This document shows positions 12,066 to 21,939 of a stretch of 64,000 bases of DNA, piece by piece; position 1 is the stretch's first letter, and each line of letters starts with the position of its first letter. This DNA comes from Rotaria macrura. Its lineage: Eukaryota; Rotifera; Eurotatoria; Philodinida; Philodinidae. A program made the position numbers and the translations under genes. The stretch covers positions 248,001 through 312,000 of the forward strand of contig OENT01000013.1 in assembly GCA_900239685.1 (NCBI GenBank), in the 5' to 3' direction. The notes under the pieces are model-generated. The model made no database searches and was not told the DNA's origin. It saw only the letters and a program-made list of their open reading frames with translations.

Positions 12066-15000
12066 AATGATATTGATTAAATAAATATATAGATATGTTT
12101 CATAGATCTGAGTGTGTTATTTATTTTACTATAAGATGACAAACTGACGAAGTGAGCAGCTTTCTACAAAATAACATTGTTACCGGCTGTAGTATACGGA
12201 TAGTTTCATGCATGATTAATCGTCATGGTACTATATAACTATTGTGGATCTTTGTAATCGAAGAAATGGTTCGTATCGTTTAATCAATCTGCTGAAAGTC
12301 CGAAGATGGTGTCTTGAGATTATGAGTGGTAATGAATGTTAATGGAAACATTGAGCATGAATTAATATACTTTGGTTGTTCTAATTTAAGTGTCAGCAAT
12401 ATCCGAAGATTGCTGCTCAATCAATAGAAAAGATGAAAGTAGAAACACATCCAAATACTGAGTTAAAGTAAAAGGAGCCAATAGTACTGTAGATATTGAC
12501 AATTCATATGTTTTGATAGTCAAAGGGTCAAGAACTTGTAGTAAACGACGCCGATCTGGTTCAAAGGAACCATAAAATAGCTTAAATAGTGCAGTGCTTG
12601 GGAAAATCACATGAAACGGTATGCAAGCAATTTTGAATAGACTCTGACTTAGCTTTCTAGTCATGGATCTACAATTGTCATTGCTTGATTCCTGAATAAC
12701 TATTTTCGTGTATATGGATGAAAATTCGAATCTAGAAATACTTAATAAAACGCAAACGTTTCCTTGAAGCCAATGATTCACTTAGACATTCGAAAGATTT
12801 CAAAATCAAGCTAATGGACCATTTTTTATCATCCCAATTGTGCTCTCATCAAAGTTAAAGGTTACTAGAGCAATTCGTTGCAATGATATGATCCAACCAT
12901 TGTTTGAATATGTTTTAAATAATCAAGCGACTTCGATAATTAAATTTGAAACGTGTATTAAATCGGTTATAAAAAGATCATTGAAAAAATTGATAATCAT
13001 AAAACATCGATTTTAGATCTCAGCGTGTGTTACTATAAAGAGTCCTACTAAAAAAGAATCGGATCCCTTTCTTGCTGCATGATTAAAGTAAACGCAACGT
13101 AAAAAAATTTTTGATACGAGGCAGTCCAAAAACTATTTCTAGGATTGTATGAGTCATCTATCGAATGCGGCTGGTTAGCTTTAAATACATAAATAACGAA
13201 TCATACTTCGTAAAATATGAGAATATGCACGTCAAATAGGAAGATTCACAAGAAAAGATTCATTAAAAGTTGCTTTCTCTGATGACTTCGAAGTTGTTCT
13301 TCTTCGCTAGTTGCTATATTTTGCTAATACTTTAAAAGGCACGGTTCCATCGTAGGGTTTAGGTTGTACAGAGAGCTTCCAAGAAAGACGCAGCGTCACT
13401 GCAACTCGGTTAGGTAAACTTTCACGGCTTTTCAAGCTCGAATTAACTAGCATTGCCTCTGAACAAGAAGATAAACGTACTGATCAAGATCAAACATCGA
13501 AGTTTAGTCAATATCAATGTTCTTAATGATTTTCATAATCATTTTAATACAGGTTTCAAACTTAATTAACTAAATTGATTGATTCTTAAAAAATAAATAT
13601 TAACTATGATTGGATTATTTCATTGCAAAGAATTACCAGCGACGAATTCCTCATCCACCAAGTAAAGCTCATTATAATTACTCTCTTACACGAATCGTTC
13701 AATACAACATCAATTAACTGTTTTATAATAGTTATCTGAGTCAAGAATATTTCAACGAAACTGGAATAATTGCGTAGTTTTTGATAAAACCTGGAAAAAT
13801 AATCAAGATAGTCAGCTTGACATTGCATAATAGTCTTCTAAAGGTTAATTTCATCGCACTATTCTCGATCATCAGGAATATTTTAAGGAATCATGTCTGT
13901 ATTGGTATCACAGTCATTTGAGATCGATTTCAATTATATATATAAATATATATCTTAATTATAGCATACGAAATTTTCTACTTTTCTTTTCTTTTTTTAA
14001 ATATATAACTTATATCGAATATTGTAGGCATTAAGCTTTCAATCATGTGATATTCCATGAGAGATCTATATTCAGTCTTGTATATTTAGAGTTAGAATAT
14101 TGAAAAAAATATACAATGACCATCATTATTTTTCTTCTGTACACATTAAAACAAATGTGTTCAACAGTCGAGAAAGATTTAATGATCTTTAAGATTTCGA
14201 TTTTAACTGACACTATGTGTGTGGCATTGGAAAAGAATGACTGAATACTTAAACTTAGTTAGTCTTTCTCTAACTCATTATCTTCAATGCATGGAGTCTA
14301 GTTGTGGAATATTCAGCTGAAGATTGTTGTTTTGAGACATCGTTTCATCTACAGTCCGATCAATAGAACAAGTCTCGAAAACTTAACTTATCACGCATAT
14401 CAGATAACGAATTTTGAAAGTACTCAAGATAAAGGATGAAAGAAAAAAAACATGATAGTATACACCTGCATGTTTTACTATCATAAAATTGTATAGCCTA
14501 TAGTGAGTGGAAATATTTTTGAAATATAGTAATTACTTGATTTCAAAAGTTTTTTTTAGACTGAGAAATTCTTCAATAACATAATACAAACATCCTTCAT
14601 TAGTATTTTATATTTAAAACCTAATCGATATTTTTGAAGGTGAAACAAAGAACATTGATTGATTAGAATACAGATACTCATCTTTTCACAATAAAAGTCG
14701 ATGTATGAATTTACTATTTCATACAGTAATGATGTCTAAAGATCTCACTATGGCGCTAAATACAGCTCACAAGAAGAACTGTTTTTTTTCTGAGATGATA
14801 ATGATTATGTCTAATAACTCAAGTTCTTGTTTTATATGACTTTCACCTAGAATACGGAAAGTTTAAAAATTAATAAAAATTAGAACTTCTCGCTACTCTC
14901 ACGAATGTCGTTGGTCAAGATGTTTCGTTGTTGTTCACATAGACTCGTCGGATTCTTATTAAAACAAAAGTCTATCTCGCGTATTTGTATGTTAAGGTTT

Positions 15001-15643
15001 TAGCCTTCACAACTGATGATATCTCTTCTTTCGACGCTTTGTGTATTGCTGTCATGATCAATACTATCAGATGTGCGAGGTAATTTCTATAGTCACTTCC
15101 TGCCTAGTTTTCATCGATCAGCCTGCACTCCTGATTATTGAAGTATTTGAATATTGATTTTTTCACATGGCTCATGGTTTAAACTATCAGACTCAGTAAT
15201 ATCATCATATGTTTATCGGAAAACTAAAAAAGGAAATAAACCCAGCAATTACATATTTTGTATGAAAAAATGTTAAAACGACACGTTTCAAATATTATAA
15301 GGAGTTAATCGTAATTATTGTCATCGCTAAGAAATATTTACAAATTTCATCAATTAAAATGTTTAATGGAAAAACGTTCTACAAAACTAGACAGAATAGA
15401 AAATCGTTTTGATATTTTGTCGGTGTTGTACTGGATTTCTCACGAAAATATAGCATTTATATTAGACAATCAGACTGTCTATACTTAATGTTGGTTAAGT
15501 CGTCAATGTTCATTGATCAAAAAATAATATGTTAGCATTTGAGATAGTATGATAGAATTAAGTGTTACAATAAAAATAAACAGGCTTTTGGCACGACTAG
15601 AATTCATATGTATAGATTCTGCTCATTTATGAACGGATATATG
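12066..15643. other. Intergenic region between the EGF-CFC gene and the hAT remnant
   Basis: About 3.6 kb. A minus-strand open frame at 12386-12781 (131 codons, GTG start) has no family resemblance, and 13604-13828 (minus) is similar. I see no splice-supported exon, RNA gene or clear terminal-repeat element. It is treated as non-coding. Confidence 0.45.
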
Positions 15644-16388
15644 TAGAGACCTGCGGAGTCAATTTTTTTATTCCGAAACCCAACTTCGACTCCGAAAAAT
15701 TTTTATCTCGCTGACTCCAACTCCGAAAATTTTCGGAGTTTTTTCACTCCGAAGGACTTCGGAGCTCCCCACAGGTTTCTAGATCCCGGTGTTATTATTT
15801 TTAGCCAAACAGGTATATGCGATTCCAGCGTTTAATACAATAGTCCAAAGATTATTTTCAGCGTCAAAGAATACTATGTCTGAAAAAAGAACCAATTTAG
15901 GTTCTGAAAAAATCAATCAAATGTTGTTTCTACAAAAAGAATTGATTGTTTTGAAACAGCTCTTCTATGAGTATAGAAGAAAAAGAACCATTTCAATTTC
16001 ATCAATAGCGACCGCCTCATCTGAAGATTCGACATGTACTATGCCCAAGCAATAAAAATTTGATAATGAAGACATTTGTACTACTTCGAATGAGACTGAA
16101 ATATTGCTTCATTCATGATATGTTTTTATTTAGTCGATCTTTCGAAAGTTATAGTTGAAAGATGATTGATTTGTTCTTTTTTGTCCTGAAACTTATTCTC
16201 ATTATATGAAACAAGTGTTCCCTTTGATCTTTTTCTTTCTTAATATGAAAAACAACGATGTTATAGTATGGAATAGCGAAGGTTCATCAAACATAATTCT
16301 ATTCTTGACTTTTCTTTAACTCCGAAAAAATTTTTCAAAAGATCTGACTCCGACTCCGTCGGAGTTCGGGGCTCCCCGCATGTCTCTA
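15644..16388 (+). mobile_element. Truncated hAT-family DNA transposon with TIRs and 8-bp target duplication
   Basis: The left end starts TAGAGACCTGCGG at 15644. The right end finishes CCGCATGTCTCTA at 16388, which reads TAGAGACATGCGGGG in reverse. The flanks carry the 8-bp duplication gatatatg (15636-15643) and ggtatatg (16389-16396), 7 of 8 identical, as expected for hAT insertion. The subterminal regions are rich in ACTCCGA and its complement. The interior carries a fragment of transposase coding sequence (15789-16055). A second copy of the right-end motif (GGAGCTCCCCACAGGTTTCTA) ends at 15781, so 15644-15781 is itself bounded by inverted ends. The element is therefore composite: either a short MITE nested in, or a deletion fused to, the 3' part of an autonomous copy. 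Confidence 0.82.
15789..16055 (+). pseudogene. hAT transposase C-terminal dimerisation domain fragment
   Basis: The 88-codon frame shows the hATC signature: a KQVYAIPA stretch, then QRLFSASKNTMSEKRTNLGS and a hydrophobic helix with MLFLQKE. In intact hAT transposases this domain is the last 80 or so residues and mediates dimerisation and folding of the RNase-H-like catalytic core. Here the DDE catalytic core and the BED zinc finger are absent. The frame is closed upstream by a TAG at 15780-15782, exactly where the internal terminal-repeat copy ends. It is non-functional as a transposase and is a relic of the autonomous parent. Confidence 0.85.
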
Positions 16389-16551
16389 GGTATATGTCAT
16401 CAAACTAAACTAGATACTAAACTTATAGCGACAACTCTTCTTTCTCATTGGTCTATATTGGATATTTTTGTCGGAGATGAAGAAAATCACATCATATCGT
16501 TACTATGTAGAAGTAGAATTTCTCTACTCTATAATCTTTCTATGCGTGGTC

Positions 16552-17112
16552 ATGTCTCATAATTTAAACTCTTCTAAGTTAGCTTTACTAGTCATTGATA
16601 TGCAAAAGTATTTTGAACTAATTGCAAAACCGATTCTTGCAGAAGTTAATGCTACTATAGTAAGTGCACGCCGAGCTGGTGTACCAGTTATTTTCACACA
16701 ACATGGTCATTTTAATCCTGAAAGCGAAGAAAAAACATCGGTTTTAGTTCGTTGGTTCGGTGCATCTGGATCTATAAGAAAAGTTTCTCATGATTGGAAG
16801 CTTTTAGCTGATCTCAGTGTAGCATCCAATGAAATCATTATTGACGAAAAAACTACCTACGATGCATTCTATCAAACACGATTAAAATCTATACTAGACA
16901 AACAAAGCATAGACACAGTAATTATTTCTGGTGTTCTGACTCAATTTTGTTGTGAAACAACAGCACGTTCAGCATTTGTTCAAAACTATGATATTATATT
17001 TCTATCTGATGGTACAGGACCACCATGCAAATCAACGCTTGAAACAATATCGTTTGGTTTCGGGCAAGTGATGACATGTGCTGAAATGCGTGCCAGACTC
17101 GATGAAATGTAA
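16552..17112 (+). CDS. Isochorismatase-like cysteine hydrolase
   Basis: Intronless frame of 186 aa from the ATG at 16552. The fold signature is LALLVIDMQ (Asp16), a central lysine in DEKTTYDAF (Lys100), and the nucleophile region SGVLTQFCCETTAR (Cys133). This is the Asp-Lys-Cys triad of the isochorismatase/nicotinamidase-like superfamily. These enzymes hydrolyse amides or vinyl ethers; the substrate cannot be read from sequence. An in-frame ATG at 16477 would add 25 residues with a hydrophobic segment (FLYSIIFLCVV). I prefer 16552 because family members begin close to the first strand. It starts 164 bp after the hAT relic and ends 177 bp before the APP1 gene on the same strand. The lack of introns and the broadly bacterial/fungal family make horizontal acquisition plausible but unproven. 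Confidence 0.88.
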   Translation: MSHNLNSSKLALLVIDMQKYFELIAKPILAEVNATIVSARRAGVPVIFTQHGHFNPESEEKTSVLVRWFGASGSIRKVSHDWKLLADLSVASNEIIIDEKTTYDAFYQTRLKSILDKQSIDTVIISGVLTQFCCETTARSAFVQNYDIIFLSDGTGPPCKSTLETISFGFGQVMTCAEMRARLDEM

Positions 17113-17289
17113 ATCAGACTGATTCGTGATTCTTTTTGTCTGAGCCGTTCTCTGTTTATTTTTGCGTTCTTCATATTCTCTGTTGGTCGTCAACTGGAGG
17201 AATGGGTGCTACGAGAAAGAAAAAGAAATACTTTCTTCGTCTCTGCTGTCTACTTATTTTTGTGATCATTATTTTTTCTGCTGAAATAA

Positions 17290-18760
17290 ATGACTTCGTG
17301 TATAAAGAAATATGTTTCAGCTTTTGCATCTGCAGCAGGTTATATTGCTCAATGGTCAGCTGATCATGTCTATGCCGATGAAGTGTTTATCGTACCATTT
17401 CCAACCTTAGCTATATATGATCGAAATACAAATGTTTGGCACATAAATATTAAAGCTTGGTTGTATTTACCGTTTGAAGGTAAAAAGATAAAAAACTATT
17501 TAGCATCACTACCAACAAAATTGATCGGTAAAAATGAAGAAAAACTTGACGATTCTACTAATCAAGATAGAAAAAATCTTGATCCAGAAAAAAACATCAA
17601 AGGGGCGTCTAATGCCGAAGAATCAGCAGATGACGAATCAGCAGATGACGAATCAGCCGATAATGATAGTATATATGAAGATGCTTGGAGTGAGTTAGAA
17701 AATTTGAATTCTTTTATTTTAATTGTTAGATAATTTTGTTTTTTCAAACTAGACAATGATATTAGTAAATTAAATCCGAATCCTAGTCGTTTTGGTTCAT
17801 TTTTTGTTGGAAGATCAGTAAAAGTGATTACTAAATCTATAATAAATGATGCTGAACATTTGCTTAGACCATCGGATGATAGTGGTTTTATTGAAGAACA
17901 AATTGAATTATCTGATGCAGAAATTCAAGCACATGCGAAGAATATTACTGAGAAATCCAATGATCGAAAATTTGATTATGAAATTCAGATAAAGGACTCG
18001 AAGACTGATGTTCAAGGAGAAAGTTTAAAAACATTCAAATGTACAATATATGTTCTCGGATCTGATGGAACCAGTATCATATCCGATATTGATGATACAA
18101 TAAAGATTTCTAAAGTTCTCAGTAGGCGATCATTGTTAACGCATACATTTTACCATGATTTCAAACCTGTCATTGGTATGAGCGAACTTTATCGAAAATG
18201 GGATGAGCAGCATTGTCAATTTCATTACATTAGTGGAAGTCCATGGCAATTGTAAGTTATGATATAAATTTACAAAAACAAACAATTGAAAGATTATATT
18301 TAGATTTCCAGCTCTTAATGCATTTATGGAAAAATATAAATATCCTACGGGTACGATGAGTTTACGAACGTTTAAATGGAGCTTGAAATTTTTAAAACTA
18401 CCAGAAACATATAAAACAGAAATAATCACACAACTCATTTTTGCTTATCCTTTCCGAAAGTATATATGCGTCGGAGATTCAGGTTTGATTAATTATTGAA
18501 TAGTAATTGTTCATGATCGAAACCGATCTATTTCTTGTTAAGGAGAACTTGATCCAGAAATTTATTCCAAATTATACGATTATTTTCCTGAAAATATTGC
18601 TCATATATTTATTCGTGATATATGCAACACACCTGAATGTCTGCCAACATGTCAAGAACGATACATAAAGGCATTTGAAGATGTACCGAAGAACAAATGG
18701 ACCATTTTTAAGAATCCGAATGAAATTGAAACTGATATTCAAAAAATACTTGCGTCATAA
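17290..18760 (+). CDS. APP1-type phosphatidate phosphatase (HAD-like, DUF2183)
   Basis: Four exons, 17290-17689, 17753-18251, 18304-18482 and 18543-18760, encode 431 aa. The N-terminal part (DEVFIVPFPTLAIYD, then WHINIKAWLYLPFEG) resembles the beta-rich module that precedes the catalytic domain in this family. The catalytic domain has SDIDDTIKIS (the DxDxT HAD nucleophile motif), FHYISGSPWQLFP, FKWSLKFL and a GDSGELDPEIY loop. Yeast App1 dephosphorylates phosphatidate to diacylglycerol at sites of endocytosis; related HAD enzymes use the same acyl-phosphate mechanism. An acidic repeat (ESADDESADDESADN) and charged linker lie between the modules. The ATG at 17290 is preceded directly by an in-frame TAA, which fixes the start, and the AATAAA at 17285-17290 overlaps it. 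The family call is secure; the physiological substrate is inferred. Confidence 0.9.
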
Positions 18761-19416
18761 TATTATTGTACGTTGAAAAGTTACTAACACACCCGCTTCA
18801 TTTACTAACAGACTCGCTTCATTTCAACAAATACGGAATTAAGTATCTTGGCTATTTAAGGAACAAATTATTCACACCAATGTTGATTCAGCTTACAATA
18901 AATTTTAAATACTATTCGACGTATGTGATATTTATTTAGATACAATGAAATATTCATGATTAATGTGTACTAAAGATTATTGAGTTTGATAAAATAACTC
19001 TACCTAGAAATAATAGGGTTCGTGACAAAAATGAATAAGTTTCATTCGATAGAATTGAATTCTATTTGTTCTTTAGTTAGTGTTGGTAAAAATTACTCTA
19101 CTCTCTAGCGGTTTTACTTTTTTTTAGTTTCACGATTAAATCTTCAGCCATAACTTCGTGGTATGCTTAATATCAAATCTCATATTACACCTGAATTTTT
19201 CACACGACTCAACATACACACAAAACCGAAATACTTAATTCCATATTTGATTATTATACTTAACAAATGATAGTGTCTTCTTCTATATTTACTTACGCTT
19301 AATCTCTTAACTCGTTTGTAACAGTTATGTATTGTAATCACAAAAAAAAAATATAATTAACAATAACAGATGTATATATATATATATATATTCATAAATA
19401 TAAAGAATATGTTTGA
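18761..19416. other. Spacer between convergent APP1 and NXT1 genes
   Basis: About 650 bp containing both 3' ends. It holds a (TA)n microsatellite at about 19373-19391 and otherwise AT-rich sequence. No gene or element recognised. Confidence 0.6.
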
Positions 19417-20028
19417 TCATTCATGAAAACGAAAACATTCATTAGCAATCACCCATGTTGACGTAACAACATCAACGGTTAACACAAATACATGCGAGAA
19501 AAGACGTTTTTCTTTTGTTATGGTTGTACTTTCAGGTGTACCGTAGATAACAGCACCACTAACAAACACTTGATAAGTCGTGTCTTCATCTGGAAAAAGA
19601 TCTTGAAAAAAAGCAAAATGCATGAGAAAATTTTCAATTCAAGATATGTGCCTGTTTTTCTGTTTACCTTTCATAGGAAAATAATCTAATGCATATACAT
19701 GGTGTCTTGTAGGTGGCAATGAAACTAAATGATTGGCTATTGCATTTTGACCATTGATTTCGTTTCCGTTCCAAATTAATTTTGCTTGCGTTTGATAGAA
19801 TTTGTCTACATTCTAAATACTCGACTTTTCGCCTGTTTGACTTGATTAGAAAAGAAAACTATATCTTACATGTCTTCGTGTATCTAATATGTAATAATAT
19901 CTTTTAGAGAAACTTTCTACGGCATTTGCATCTTCACGATATTGTCTTAGCTAAATAAAACATAATTGTCAATTTTGTTTTCTCTTACAAATTTTTTTCT
20001 ATCACACCTGATCCGAATTCGTAGCCAT
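19417..20028 (-). CDS. NXT1: NTF2-related export protein NXT1/p15
   Basis: Four exons on the minus strand, 20008-20028, 19870-19950, 19668-19812 and 19417-19589, give 139 aa (human NXT1 is 140). Family features: FSKRYYYILDTRRH in the first helices; FYQTQAKLIWNGNEINGQNAI, matching the LVWNGN-x-(V/I)-(S/N)-GQ core of p15; and the C-terminal strands ending VIANECFRF, matching IASDCFRF. NXT1 forms a heterodimer with NXF1/TAP through its NTF2-like fold. This supports bulk mRNA export through nuclear pores. It lies 148 bp downstream of SRSF2 on the same strand. The intervening DNA holds an AATAAA (20080-20085, minus) followed by a TTTCAG acceptor (AG at 20057-20058). That suggests a trans-spliced downstream cistron. 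Confidence 0.93.
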
Positions 20029-20056
20029 TGTGAAAAAAAATCAAATTAGACCTTAT

Positions 20057-20085
20057 CTGAAATATGAACTATGGTTTTTTTTATT
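20057..20085 (-). promoter_or_regulatory. Intercistronic poly(A) signal plus splice acceptor between SRSF2 and NXT1
   Basis: Reading the minus strand from the SRSF2 stop (20177), an AATAAA appears at 20085-20080 and a pyrimidine-ended acceptor ATTTCAG ends at 20057. NXT1's ATG follows 28 nt later at 20028. This order is the layout of trans-spliced operons. Spliced-leader trans-splicing is known in bdelloid rotifers; its use here is inference. Confidence 0.45.
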
Positions 20086-20176
20086 TATATAAATCAGTCA
20101 CAATGATTAGTGTATGTATATATATAGTCAATAAACTATAAAAAGAAAAAAAATTAATAGTGTTTTGTATGAATTA

Positions 20177-21252
20177 TTAACGCCGATGATCACGTTCACC
20201 ATTTTCATGACGATGATTTCGTTTCGAACTAGTGAAACAAACAAGACATGAACCCATCTGCAAAATCAATAGAAATTTCTTACCGTGATGTTGATCGAGA
20301 TCGTGATCTAATTCCAAATATATTAAAGAAAAAAAAGAAGTTGTATTGATAGAAACAAAATTACAACGTTTAACTAACCGACGATAACTACCACTGCGTG
20401 ATCGATGTTTTGAGCGTCGGCGAGATCTCGATCGTGAACGTGTTCTAAGAAAGAATTCATAAAGTCGTCTAACTATGCATGAACTAAAAGTTTTTTTTTC
20501 TGTATCCATTGCAGGTTTGTAAATTCTTGTGAAAGCCTTATCGACGACACACATATAGATATCTTACATCTGATCTGTTAAATCGCCTGGAATCTCGCTC
20601 TGTTTAGTCATATGCAGCAACCACCGGAATAAACCATTATCTCATTTTATTCTCGAACAAAATACAGGAAACAGCATCTTTGCGCAGGAAAATACCTGTG
20701 TGAATAGATATAATCAATTTTGTTCGTGGGGTGGGAATACAGGAAACTCATACATATACATTTATATACATAGAGAGATAGAAAACCATGGATTTTAGTG
20801 TTTTCTTTAACTTTTTTTTTCTACTTTTTCGCATTCGATTTCTTACCGCCGACGGTGTGTTTTATCACGACTATCTGTTGTTGATGCACGACCATAACGA
20901 GCAAATTGAACACGTATTTCACGTCCATCGAGATCGGCACCATCCATACGATCAAGTGCATCTTCAGCATCACGTTTTTTATGATAGCTTGAAAAGATTG
21001 GGAAAAACAAACGAATGAAATAATTGCAATACTTAAATCAACAAACCGAATAAAAGCATAGCCACGACTTGATCGAGAAAATTGATCACGTGGAATATAT
21101 ATATCACCGATGCTTCCAAATTTTTCGAAACATCGTCGCAAATCTTCGACACGTGTACGATATGTTAAATTATCGACTTTAAGAGAATACATGACATCAA
21201 TGTTTGGTGGTGTTGAACGATGATCACCATCAGGTCGAGATCGATTGCTCAT
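20177..21252 (-). CDS. SRSF2: SR splicing factor SRSF2/SC35-like (RRM plus RS tail)
   Basis: Five exons on the minus strand, 21047-21252, 20847-20987, 20379-20444, 20284-20307 and 20177-20228, give 162 aa. The RRM begins [19 protein letters not shown]. It contains RNP2 (LKVDNL) and RNP1 (SRGYAFIRY, split by an intron), with GDIYIPRD between, all close to human SRSF2. The second exon supplies [21 protein letters not shown]. The tail has short arginine-serine repeats ([19 protein letters not shown] and RSRSRSTSR) but is far shorter than the vertebrate RS domain. The protein acts in the nucleus in exon definition and spliceosome recruitment. The last exon uses the acceptor at 20229-20230, keeping an RSKR-type ending. 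A competing acceptor further upstream (CAG near 20260) would give a different, non-RS C-terminus. Confidence 0.9.
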
Positions 21253-21720
21253 TTTTGTAAAACCAAATACGATTACCTTGCAGAGTGACGGGAGAGCACA
21301 CAAATGTAAGATAGTTGAAAAATTGAGCAAGTAGGAAGAAAAGGAGAAAATAACAATGATAAATAGCAGCCATTTACATCCTGAGATACATTGTAAAAAT
21401 TGTAGAGGCTCATTCGGATAAGTGCGACATCTATAAGAAAATAAGATATATACATAGTATATCGTACAGATTTCTTGAATCAGCTGAGACTATTCCAAAA
21501 TTTTTCGTGTTTAGAAAAAGAAACATTGTCAGTCACAAGACTGCAATGAACTTGATTACTTTACAGTGGTCGATTCATTTGAGCTTCAATCTGTATGTAT
21601 CAGCTCAAGACACATTTTGCAAGGTCTCTATTTCTTTTGAGTGTATAGGTCAGTTTCTCGTAAGATTTCATTAGAATCACAGAATAAGTATTCGCTAAAA
21701 ATGAGAAGCCAAGCTAGTCA
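21253..21720. other. Spacer upstream of SRSF2
   Basis: Contains the SRSF2 5' UTR and promoter on the minus strand and, on its right, the upstream region of the small frame at 21721. Short minus-strand open frames here are shadows of the 5' leader. No other element seen. Confidence 0.5.
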
Positions 21721-21939
21721 ATGAACACTATAAAATTAACTTTGTTCTTATTAATGGTTTTAGTAGTAGCGGCGCCAGAAACTTTCTTGAGAGTGGAAGC
21801 AGCCTACATGAGCCTGAGACCATCTCTGACGCTGCTACAAAACTTTGTTTTAGGGGCTTTAGAAAGTTTTCAGGGTGGGCTCAACTTATTCGCGGGTGAG
21901 CTGAGCACACCCCTGGCGCTCCCACTAGGTTTTCGATGA
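21721..21939 (+). CDS. Putative small secreted peptide
   Basis: A 72-codon intronless frame. Residues 5-28 form a strong signal peptide (LTLFLLMVLVVAAP) with a plausible cleavage after the VEA motif. The mature part of about 45 residues is Leu/Ala/Gly/Pro-rich with no cysteine. The segment is visibly richer in G and C than its flanks, which is typical of coding constraint or of foreign DNA. The stop (TGA) is followed immediately by TAATAAA (AATAAA at about 21943-21948), giving a minimal 3' UTR. I do not recognise a family. It could instead be a chance frame; the GC contrast and the adjacent poly(A) signal are the only support. Confidence 0.4.
   Translation: MNTIKLTLFLLMVLVVAAPETFLRVEAAYMSLRPSLTLLQNFVLGALESFQGGLNLFAGELSTPLALPLGFR

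Noticed and set aside
12386-12781. 131-codon minus-strand frame
   Set aside because: Begins with GTG and has no recognisable domain; the DNA shows no codon-level constraint I can see.
19373-19391. (TA)n tract considered as a regulatory element
   Set aside because: Simple dinucleotide repeats of this size occur many times in the window without positional logic.
20229-20266. Alternative acceptor for the last SRSF2 exon (CAG near 20260)
   Set aside because: It would give a non-RS hydrophobic C-terminus; the CTAG acceptor at 20229-20230 keeps an RS-like tail and a proper stop.
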